Source: an uncultured Veillonella sp.
GTDB taxonomy: Bacteria; Bacillota; Negativicutes; Veillonellales; Veillonellaceae
Direction of reading: 5' to 3'
Assembly (NCBI GenBank): GCA_900538355.1
Contig: UPXS01000004.1
Coordinates: 92,736-156,735 of the forward strand
DNA length: 64,000 bases
Part shown: positions 7,681-13,716 of the stretch, one piece after another
How the letters are laid out: each line of letters opens with the position of its first letter
How positions within the stretch are numbered: the first letter of the stretch is position 1
The notes under the pieces: generated by a model
What the model was told of the DNA's origin: nothing
The model's database searches: none
The model's input: the letters and a program-made list of their open reading frames with translations, nothing else
Translations under genes and position numbers: made by a program

Positions 7681-8217
7681 ATGAAACCATTTGAATCTAA
7701 AGACTATAAAGCATTTACTATGTTTGAAAAACGGTGGGCTCTTGTTACAGCTGGTACACCTGAGGATTTTAATACTTGTACTGTTAGTTGGGGCAGCATG
7801 GGCAACATGTGGGGCCTAGTTGGTAATGATATTTCCACAGTGACTGTGTATATTCATCCAGCTCGTTATACCCAAGAATTCATGGCGAAATATGATACGT
7901 TTACCGTTAGTTTCTTGCCTGAAAGCCAACGTAAGGCTCTTGGTTATTTAGGATCTCATTCTGGTCGTGACGAAGATAAGGTGGCTAATTCGGGCTTAAC
8001 ACCAGTTGCAGTAGATGATGGTGTCATGTTTGAAGAAGCAGAGTTAACTTTTGTATGCAAAAAGCTCTACGAACATCAATTCGATGAAGCACATTTAGCG
8101 GATAAAATAAAAGAGTATTATGCATCCAATCCTCCTGAATATACAAAAGCTGGCAGTGATCGCTGGGAACCACACTATATGTACATCGGCGAAGTAGTTG
8201 AGACTATAGAGAAATAG
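7681..8217 (+). CDS. Flavin reductase family protein, paralogue 2
   Basis: A 178-residue near-duplicate of the protein at 4209-4745, co-linear without gaps, with the same ALVTAG, CTVSWGSMGN, VYIHPARYT, LGSHSGRDEDK and CKKLYEHQFDEAH blocks. Differences cluster in the flavin-proximal loop (GPNGGDM versus GLVGNDI) and the C-terminal third, so substrate or partner may differ. The leader is a shortened toxin-cassette remnant that supplies the promoter; GGAGG is 7 bases before the ATG. A strong terminator follows at 8236-8267, making it a single-gene unit. Confidence 0.8.
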   Translation: MKPFESKDYKAFTMFEKRWALVTAGTPEDFNTCTVSWGSMGNMWGLVGNDISTVTVYIHPARYTQEFMAKYDTFTVSFLPESQRKALGYLGSHSGRDEDKVANSGLTPVAVDDGVMFEEAELTFVCKKLYEHQFDEAHLADKIKEYYASNPPEYTKAGSDRWEPHYMYIGEVVETIEK

Positions 8218-8235
8218 ACAATCTATGGAATACAC

Positions 8236-8267
8236 AAATAAGGCAGTCCATCAGGACTGCCTTATTT
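8236..8267 (+). terminator. Rho-independent terminator after flavin reductase 2
   Basis: Perfect 14-base stem AAATAAGGCAGTCC / GGACTGCCTTATTT with a 4-base loop. Confidence 0.85.
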
Positions 8268-8398
8268 GTAGTTATATTTTTTCAAAAGGAGAAAGTGAGA
8301 CGGTATTTACTACCTGTATTAATAATAACATAGAGTATGAGTACAAAATGCCACATGATAATGATGCAAATTCTTAGTTGTTTGAGCAAGGTTTTATG

Positions 8399-8435
8399 GT
8401 GTAATTTACACTAGATTTTATGGTGTAAATTACAC
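8399..8435. promoter_or_regulatory. Two tandem palindromes GTGTAA-W-TTACAC, possible operator
   Basis: GTGTAATTTACAC at 8399-8411 and GTGTAAATTACAC at 8423-8435, 24 bases apart, inside a longer direct repeat (TTTTATGGTGTAA...). Each is a 6-1-6 palindrome. The spacing places two copies of a dimeric regulator about two helical turns apart. The regulator is unknown. The rest of 8268-8631 holds no gene that can be supported. Confidence 0.45.
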
Positions 8436-8631
8436 TATATTTTTTTTGTAATTTATCAAAATAAGTCATAAAATTGATGAAAAATCAGTATATATGAGCC
8501 GACAGTGAGGAATAGCTTATATAGTGGGTTCTTTCATTGAGAACTACTATAAATTGTATATTTTGATAAAATTTTATGAATTTTAACCCCACAAAAAGTG
8601 CAAAATCTGATATAATAATAGTATCAAAAAT

Positions 8632-8660
8632 AACTACGCGAATGCGTAGTTTTCTTATTT
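8632..8660 (+). terminator. Hairpin with T-rich tail in the leader of the 8683 gene
   Basis: AACTACGC / GCGTAGTT with a 4-base loop and a TTCTTATTTT tail, ending 23 bases before the start of the next gene. No coding gene lies directly upstream, so it may be an attenuator in the leader or the end of an unannotated short transcript. Confidence 0.5.
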
Positions 8661-8682
8661 TGTGTTTGGCGTAGGTAGTCCC

Positions 8683-9126
8683 ATGAGTGTAGTGAAGCCC
8701 TTATTATGGCTATTAGAACCGTATATCGTATATAAAGCCTATTTGTGGGCGCTCCGCTTTATAGCTCATCCATTGATGTGGGAAGGCGAGATAGATTTAT
8801 TCTCCTTGACCTTAACGGTGCTGCTCATCCTTGATGCGGTGGCGTTGCCCTTGGTGATTTTGTATTGCCCAGGACTCAATCCTAGAAAGCGTATGCCCGA
8901 CTGGATTGTCCGATTAGGGACACCTATTTATATCGTCCATAATTGGCTTGATGGCAAGGTGGGCGGCGGTACGTCTACACCGATTGTATGGCTCCGCAGA
9001 GCCTTACATTCACTATTGCTATTTATCTATTATCTTGTGCCGTTTTATGTGGGCGGTCATCTCGTAATGGGCCTCGTAGTAGCACTCATGTATGATGTCC
9101 TTGTCTGGGCGCATGGAGGTGTGTAG
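8683..9126 (+). CDS. Small membrane protein of unknown function
   Basis: A 147-residue protein with about four membrane segments, a loop PGLNPRKRMPDWIVRLG in the middle and a Gly-rich KVGGGTSTP stretch. The ATG at 8683 is preferred to an upstream GTG (8662), which overlaps the hairpin tail. It shares layout and the LNP..(K/R).P.W motif with 31394-31807 and, more weakly, 1005-1406. Its stop overlaps the GTG start of tag by one base, so the two are co-translated; a link with base excision repair is not evident. Confidence 0.7.
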   Translation: MSVVKPLLWLLEPYIVYKAYLWALRFIAHPLMWEGEIDLFSLTLTVLLILDAVALPLVILYCPGLNPRKRMPDWIVRLGTPIYIVHNWLDGKVGGGTSTPIVWLRRALHSLLLFIYYLVPFYVGGHLVMGLVVALMYDVLVWAHGGV

Positions 9127-9725
9127 TGGCTACTTGTGAATGGCCGACGACGCCCTTGTATCAGGCGTATCACGATCATGAGTGGGGCCGTCCTATTCAT
9201 GATGATCGATTGCAGTTTGAACATCTCTGTCTTGAAAGCCTTCAATGTGGTCTCAGTTGGCTCACGATTTTGAATAAACGAGACATCATTCGAGGATGCT
9301 TTGATCACTTTGATATTGATGCGGTTGCTGCTTATGGTGAAAGCGACGTCAATCGGATTATGGAGACTGAGGGCATGCTCAAGTCTCGCCCTAAAATTGA
9401 AGCTATCATCAATAATGCTTCTGCTTTTAAACGTATTCAAGATGAATTTGGTTCGTTTTGCAACTATATCTGGGCTTTCACAGATAATAAAACTATTATT
9501 TATGAAAGCCATCCCGATGGGCATGTGCCAGCAAAGAATGGCTTATCTACGCGGATTAGTAAGGATCTAAAGAAGCGAGGGTTTAAATTTGTAGGCCCTG
9601 TGACTATCTATTCCCATCTGCAAGCTAGTGGCCTCATCAATGATCATGGCAAGGACTGTCCTTGTTTTGACGAGATTAATAAGCACGCAGATATTGTTCA
9701 ATTGCCTGTAGACGCGGAGGATTAA
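9126..9725 (+). CDS. tag: DNA-3-methyladenine glycosylase I
   Basis: A 199-residue protein that matches the Tag family along its whole length. Tag removes 3-methyladenine from alkylated DNA as the first step of base excision repair. Cys4 and His16 near the N terminus (C.W, YHD.EWG) and the C-terminal DH..DCPCF supply the structural zinc ligands seen in the E. coli enzyme. The LCLESLQCGLSW block and the GLS.RISKDLKKRGFKFVGP region are characteristic. The GTG start overlaps the preceding stop and has GGAGGTG ahead. No terminator is seen right after it. Confidence 0.93.
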   Translation: MATCEWPTTPLYQAYHDHEWGRPIHDDRLQFEHLCLESLQCGLSWLTILNKRDIIRGCFDHFDIDAVAAYGESDVNRIMETEGMLKSRPKIEAIINNASAFKRIQDEFGSFCNYIWAFTDNKTIIYESHPDGHVPAKNGLSTRISKDLKKRGFKFVGPVTIYSHLQASGLINDHGKDCPCFDEINKHADIVQLPVDAED

Positions 9726-9828
9726 TATAGTTTTCAAATAATCGTTAGTTAACAATAGTTTTTATACATGATTGGTTTTACAAAATTGAACTTGTGTTAA
9801 ACCACACTTTAAGGTGTACACTATAGTT

Positions 9829-9976
9829 GATGGAAAGATAGCGTTCCATCATATGTCGGCCCGCTTTATACAAACACATATATTCTCTCTCTCCAAAGCG
9901 GGTCTCTCATATACTTCTCTCTCAAAGCTATAAACACAACATAAAGCCCCTATCCTTCACGGGATAGGGGCTTTTT
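9829..9976 (+). ncRNA. Candidate small RNA with CU-rich loops
   Basis: In a 385-base stretch without genes there are three ordered hairpins: GATGGAA/TTCCATC (9829-9850), CCCGCTTT/AAAGCGGG (9860-9902) and a strong terminator (9943-9976). The second loop ends TTCTCTCTCTCC and the linker before the terminator has TCTCTC and TTCTCTCTC. Exposed CU repeats are typical of small RNAs that block ribosome binding sites, and GAGAGA-type sites are frequent in this genome (for example before 1990, 3304, 32472, 41133, 45172). A promoter upstream is weak at best. No open reading frame of note is present. Confidence 0.5.
9943..9976 (+). terminator. Strong Rho-independent terminator
   Basis: GCCCCTATCC pairs with GGGATAGGGGC with a short loop and five T. 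It either ends tag transcripts or the candidate small RNA at 9829. Confidence 0.9.
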
Positions 9977-10110
9977 GCTATATATTTTTATCTAGGGCCA
10001 TATAACGGCATAGATTGGTTGTATACCATGATAAATTGATTTATTTCGATATAGTTGGTATACTGATGATGAAATAAGCTATTACTTTCACAATTCAGAA
10101 AGGGAAATAT

Positions 10111-10827
10111 ATGATTGGTTTGGGCACGGCCATTAATATTGGCCTCATCATAGCCGGCAGCTTGTGTGGACTTGCATTTGGTCGGTTTATGAAAGAAAAT
10201 TTAAAACAGACGCTCATGATGGTGAGCGGCATTATTGTTCTCCTCCTCGGGATGAGCGGTGCCATGCAGTATATGCTAGTCATCGTGAACGGAACGATAC
10301 AAACGACGGGGCCTATGCTGATGATCATTAGCATGGTGGCAGGCGCCGTAATTGGTGAGCTTATCGACCTTAACCGTTGGATTACTGTATTTGGCGACTG
10401 GGTGAAAGCCAAAACTGGTAACACTGGTGATCCGCAGTTTACGCACGCCTTTATTACGGCATCCCTTACGTTTACAGTGGGAGCCATGGGCGTACTCGGT
10501 TCTATTCAAGACGGCTTAACGGGTAATTACCAAACGCTCTTATTAAAAGGTATCCTCGACGGTATCATCGTTATGGTTATGGTATCCTCTATGGGGAAGG
10601 GCGCGTTGTTCTCCTTTATTCCTGTAGGGATTACGCAATGGATCATTACAGCTATGGCACACATCGCGGCACCATTGATGACACCGAGTGCCATCGATAA
10701 CCTATCCTACGTGGGCTCTATTCTGATCTTCTGCGTCGGTATAGACCTCATCTGGCCTAGTAAAATCCGCATTGCGAACCTACTGCCAGCTATTTTCGTG
10801 GCTATGGGGCTTACATTCTTGCTGTAA
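10111..10827 (+). CDS. DUF554 family membrane protein
   Basis: A 238-residue, very hydrophobic protein with about six to seven helices, matching the DUF554 family (YdfK/YqgA) by its N terminus (GLGTAINIGLIIAGSLCGL) and the VGAMGVLGSIQDGL block in the middle. Members are inner-membrane proteins of unknown transport role. AGAAAGGG lies before the ATG. It is a single-gene unit closed by the long hairpin at 10887. No metabolic context is evident. Confidence 0.85.
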   Translation: MIGLGTAINIGLIIAGSLCGLAFGRFMKENLKQTLMMVSGIIVLLLGMSGAMQYMLVIVNGTIQTTGPMLMIISMVAGAVIGELIDLNRWITVFGDWVKAKTGNTGDPQFTHAFITASLTFTVGAMGVLGSIQDGLTGNYQTLLLKGILDGIIVMVMVSSMGKGALFSFIPVGITQWIITAMAHIAAPLMTPSAIDNLSYVGSILIFCVGIDLIWPSKIRIANLLPAIFVAMGLTFLL

Positions 10828-10886
10828 TATAAATCGTGTTATGAATACTAAGAAAAATAATATATAGATTTTATACGTTTTATAAG

Positions 10887-10955
10887 AGACCTATATTCTC
10901 TAACCTTTCACTGCTGTACTTTACACAGGAAAGCCTGGAGAATATAGGTCTTTTT
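10887..10955 (+). terminator. Rho-independent terminator with a large loop
   Basis: A perfect 14-base stem AGACCTATATTCTC / GAGAATATAGGTCT, loop of about 37 bases containing a second small CTTTC/GAAAG pairing, then TTTTT. The remaining 10956-11150 shows no gene. Confidence 0.8.
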
Positions 10956-11150
10956 ACATTCGTGGCTATTAGCCATCTTGGTAATTTTTTTACAAGTTAG
11001 TATTAAGGTTTGTTAATCTTCAAGTGATGACTTGAACTAGATACATTCCGAAATAGGTGACCAATAGAGTCAGAATAACAGTAGGATTTGAGTGCTGTTT
11101 TAGAGAAATCTTTTACCGAAATCATTTATAGAATAAAGTTATTCCACAAT

Positions 11151-11204
11151 ATACCTGAAATACAGGTATATATTATTGAGTTATACCTGTAAAACAGGTA
11201 TAAT
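11151..11204 (+). promoter_or_regulatory. higBA promoter with two HigA-type operators
   Basis: Promoter TTGAGT (11176-11181), 17 bases, TATAAT (11199-11204). Operator 1 is ATACCTG-AAATA-CAGGTAT (11151-11169). Operator 2 is ATACCTGT-AAA-ACAGGTAT (11183-11201), covering the spacer and most of the -10 box. Their centres are 32 bases apart, about three helical turns, which suits cooperative autorepression by the antitoxin. Confidence 0.75.
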
Positions 11205-11219
11205 CAAAGGAGAGGTTCT

Positions 11220-11504
11220 ATGATTATCGGTTTTAAAGATAAGGAAACAGAAAAGGTTTATCGACAAAATTTTTCTAAACGCTTTTCACCATTTGTACAG
11301 CGACTAGCTCTTCGTAAATTAATGTTATTAGATAATGCTGAATCGATACAGGATTTAAGGTGGCCACCTGGTAACCGATTAGAGTTATTACAAGGCAATC
11401 GCTTTGGCCAGTATAGTTTACGGATTAATAGCCAGTATAGGTTATGTTTTAAAGTGAAAGATATTAATAGTTTTTATGATGTAGAAATTATAGATTATCA
11501 TTAA
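11220..11504 (+). CDS. higB: HigB-type mRNA interferase toxin
   Basis: A 94-residue basic protein of the RelE/HigB superfamily, expected to cleave mRNA on the ribosome. The family pattern is visible in the FSK...VQRLALRKL helix, DLRWPPGNRLE, the GQYSLRIN.QYRLCFKV strand pair and the terminal DVEIIDYH with its conserved His. It is the first gene of the operon, 16 bases ahead of the antitoxin gene, the toxin-first order usual for HigBA. AAAGGAGAGG precedes the ATG. Confidence 0.9.
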   Translation: MIIGFKDKETEKVYRQNFSKRFSPFVQRLALRKLMLLDNAESIQDLRWPPGNRLELLQGNRFGQYSLRINSQYRLCFKVKDINSFYDVEIIDYH

Positions 11505-11520
11505 TAGAGAGGATATATAT

Positions 11521-11841
11521 ATGGATAAGTTCATTCCAACACCTACCATTAGTGAAATATTAAAAGAAGAGTTTATGGAGCCATTAGGACTATCTGCTTA
11601 TCGATTAGCTAAAGATATACATGTGCCTGTTTCGCGTATTCAGGAAATCTTGAATGGGACACGAGCTATTTCAGCAGATACCTCTCTACGTTTAGCTAAA
11701 TACTTTGGTGTTTCTGAAGGATATTTCTTGCGGTTGCAGATGGATGTTGATTTACGTACCGCAAAGCATAGTGCAGGGATGGAGGAAGTATTAAGCTCTA
11801 TTGATCATTGTAATGCATTAGAACCTGTAGATTGTCAATAA
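11521..11841 (+). CDS. higA: HigA-type antitoxin, XRE family
   Basis: A 106-residue protein with a helix-turn-helix at about residues 18-75 (LSAYRLAKDIHVPVSRIQEILNG and ADTSLRLAKYFGVSEGYFLRLQ), typical of HigA/VapI antitoxins. It should bind and neutralise HigB and repress the operon through the ATACCTG...CAGGTAT operators. The N-terminal (P)TISEILKEEFMEPLGLS segment is also characteristic. The last 15 or so residues are not conserved-looking. Confidence 0.9.
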   Translation: MDKFIPTPTISEILKEEFMEPLGLSAYRLAKDIHVPVSRIQEILNGTRAISADTSLRLAKYFGVSEGYFLRLQMDVDLRTAKHSAGMEEVLSSIDHCNALEPVDCQ

Positions 11842-11924
11842 ATATTGATAATTTTCGATATATTTGGTATACTTAAGTCATAAATATATCGTTATAACAT
11901 TATGTATTACTATAAGGAGACGCT

Positions 11925-12278
11925 ATGTTATTCGTTGAATATCCTAAATGTACAACATGCAAAAAAGCAAAGAAATTCTTAGATGATCATAATATTAAAT
12001 ACACAGATCGTGATATTAAATCTGAAAACCCTACAGCTGAAGAAATCGCTGCATGGTACCCACAATCTGGTAAAGACTTGAAAGCATTCTTCAATACATC
12101 TGGTATGATTTATCGTGAACAACAATTGAAGGATAAATTACTAAACCTTAGTGAAGAAGAAAAACTCGCTTTATTAGCATCCAATGGTATGCTTGTGAAA
12201 CGTCCTATTTTGGTTCTTGAAGACAAAGTACTCGTTGGCTTTAAAGAAGCAGAATGGGTTGAGGCGTTGAAGCTCTAA
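11925..12278 (+). CDS. Spx/ArsC-family thioredoxin-fold protein
   Basis: A 117-residue protein with YPKCTTCKKAKKFL at the N terminus: Cys9 and Cys12 form the CxxC redox motif. KRPIL near residue 95 and VLVGFKEAEW complete the ArsC/Spx/YffB fold. Possible roles are arsenate reductase-like chemistry or an Spx/MgsR-like RNA polymerase-binding stress regulator; sequence alone does not decide. It is a single gene between the HigBA operon and a strong terminator. GGAGACGCT precedes the ATG. Confidence 0.8.
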   Translation: MLFVEYPKCTTCKKAKKFLDDHNIKYTDRDIKSENPTAEEIAAWYPQSGKDLKAFFNTSGMIYREQQLKDKLLNLSEEEKLALLASNGMLVKRPILVLEDKVLVGFKEAEWVEALKL

Positions 12279-12296
12279 TTTCATATTAGTTAACCG

Positions 12297-12358
12297 AAAG
12301 AACAGGTCCCTAAAAGCCTCCATAGTAAACTAAGTCGTTTTTAGGGACCTGTTCTTTC
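12297..12358 (+). terminator. Terminator with a 19-base stem
   Basis: AAAGAACAGGTCCCTAAAA pairs with TTTTAGGGACCTGTTCTTT. The symmetric arms make it plausible in both directions. The right arm is repeated at about 12508-12527 as part of a longer direct repeat. Confidence 0.75.
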
Positions 12359-12405
12359 TACATCTAATAAAGAAATAAGAGCTTTCAACTAAAGCTCTTA
12401 AGGAA
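12317..12405 (+). repeat. Direct repeat, copy 1 (about 89 bp)
   Basis: Co-linear without gaps with 12487-12575, 170 bases downstream. Most positions are identical, including AAACTAAGTCGTTTTTAGGG and CTAATAAAGAAATAAGA. Copy 1 includes the right arm of the terminator. Confidence 0.75.
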
Positions 12406-12486
12406 ATGTCATTTTTAGAGATAGGTCCGTTCTTCTTTTTATACAACTTATAAATTTAGAGCAACAACTAGGGCCTAGGGGTAGAA

Positions 12487-12575
12487 CCTCCAAAGTAAAC
12501 TAAGTCGTTTTTAGGGACCTGTTCTTTCTACGTCTAATAAAGAAATAAGATCTTTTAACTAGAGCTTTTAAGGGA
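12487..12575 (+). repeat. Direct repeat, copy 2 (about 89 bp)
   Basis: Second copy of the element at 12317-12405. Here the left arm of the hairpin is absent, so it is no longer a terminator. The stretch 12279-12653 has no gene. Confidence 0.75.
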
Positions 12576-12653
12576 AAGGTTATGTTTATGAATTTGTTTT
12601 TCCCTATTCTATCTAGAAATTATAGTTCTTTATCATTTATCGAAAAAAATGAT

Positions 12654-12712
12654 TTGTATATAATTCGCATATTTTGTATAATGGTTACATTGTAGATATA
12701 CCCCTATGGGTA
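12654..12712 (+). promoter_or_regulatory. Promoter and metal-sensor-like operator of the ATPase-like gene
   Basis: TTGTAT (12654-12659), 17 bases, TATAAT (12677-12682). ATACCCCTATGGGTA lies at 12698-12712, just after the expected transcription start. The same ATACCC...GGGTAT motif flanks the promoter of the full ATPase at 15357-15404. Such C-tract/G-tract palindromes are typical of CsoR/RcnR-type copper or nickel/cobalt sensors; the regulator itself is not in this window. Confidence 0.65.
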
Positions 12713-12846
12713 CATAGATTTATCAAATAATTTAGGTTCATAGGGTTTTGAATTAATTTAGGTATAGAGAGTTCTGAATTAATATTGTGTTGTTTTTGTT
12801 TTATTTCCGGAGTAAGTAAGGCCGGTTCTAGTGTATAGAGGTCTAT

Positions 12847-13620
12847 ATGAAATTTTTACAGTCTTTATCGGCGCAGGTGTCGTTATTTACGCAAGGTGCT
12901 ATTTTAGCGCTAGGTGTTTTATTTATTCTATTAGATGCCATCACAGAGTCGTTCAATCCTGTTATTGACTTGGCTTGGATGACGGTTCTTGTTTGTGGGT
13001 TGCCGCTGCTCATCAATAGTGTTCAAAGTATTTTGAAGCATTTAGAGATCCATGCTAATTTCCTTATTGTTGTGGCCATGGTGGCGCTTATTTCCATTGG
13101 CGATTATCATACGGCGGCTTATGTGGGACTCATTGTACAGGCTGGTTTCTTCTTGGAACAGCTTATCACAGGCGAGTCACATTATACCTTAGATGATGAT
13201 ATGCTGCCTACAATGCCAGCACAACTCGTTGCTATGCGGCAGGGCATTAACAATTATTCATCTGTTATTGTTGTGGCTGTATTGCTATTATCTATGGGCT
13301 CCTTTGCATTGACACAGGATTTCATACATACTGTAACCTTATTATTGGTACTATGCCCGTGTTCCTTGGAGCTTATCTTAGTGGCGCTCATGATGGGCTC
13401 TCTTGTAGATGATGCATCTCCCGTATCGGAGCTTTCAAAAGGAACAAAGCAGTCCCATTTAGGGCTACTCATCGTGTCCATTGTATTCCACATTGCTATT
13501 ATCGGTGCTGGTGTATTTGGTTTCATCGATCCTGTTACGGCTGTTGCGTTGCACGGGTTAGCGCGACTTGGTCTCGTGTATAATTTGAAAGTTCTCAATA
13601 GTTCTTTATGCGTAGCATAG
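12847..13620 (+). CDS. P1B-type ATPase membrane scaffold lacking the catalytic domains
   Basis: A 257-residue membrane protein that is co-linear with the P1B ATPase at 15577 but lacks its soluble domains. VLVCGLP occupies the same residues (47-53) as ILLCGLP in the pump. GFFLEQL (100-106) matches the end of the second helix pair, then a TGES remnant (108-111) replaces the actuator domain. VLCPCSLEL (168-176) carries the CPC metal-binding motif (Cys170, Cys172). After about 20 residues the sequence rejoins at LSK (196-198), and the last helix keeps His236 and Asn246 at the same spacing as His602/Asn612 of the pump. The DKTGT, HP and GDGVND motifs are absent. It cannot hydrolyse ATP by the known mechanism. 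The reading frame is open and has its own promoter and operator, so it is not an obvious pseudogene. It could be a metal sensor, a chaperone-like partner or a regulator of the pump (inference). Confidence 0.8.
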   Translation: MKFLQSLSAQVSLFTQGAILALGVLFILLDAITESFNPVIDLAWMTVLVCGLPLLINSVQSILKHLEIHANFLIVVAMVALISIGDYHTAAYVGLIVQAGFFLEQLITGESHYTLDDDMLPTMPAQLVAMRQGINNYSSVIVVAVLLLSMGSFALTQDFIHTVTLLLVLCPCSLELILVALMMGSLVDDASPVSELSKGTKQSHLGLLIVSIVFHIAIIGAGVFGFIDPVTAVALHGLARLGLVYNLKVLNSSLCVA

Positions 13621-13652
13621 AATGTAGTGCAGTGTATAGTTTTAGACATAAT

Positions 13653-13690
13653 AAAATCCCCTAGTAACGATGTGTTACTAGGGGATTTTT
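13653..13690. terminator. Bidirectional terminator between the ATPase-like gene and glpT
   Basis: AAAATCCCCTAGTAAC / GTTACTAGGGGATTTTT, a 16-base stem with A and T runs on either side, serving both converging genes. Confidence 0.9.
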
Positions 13691-13716
13691 GTGTTCAAAC
13701 AACTGTTAGTTGTAGA

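Noticed and set aside
8400..8660. A second type I toxin locus in the 8280-8680 gap
   Set aside because: No short peptide with a ribosome binding site and one membrane helix was found there, and the convergent promoter pattern is missing.
12950..13200. The TGES in the short ATPase-like protein as evidence of an active actuator domain
   Set aside because: Only the four residues and immediate neighbours match; the rest of the actuator fold is missing, so it is treated as a remnant or chance match.
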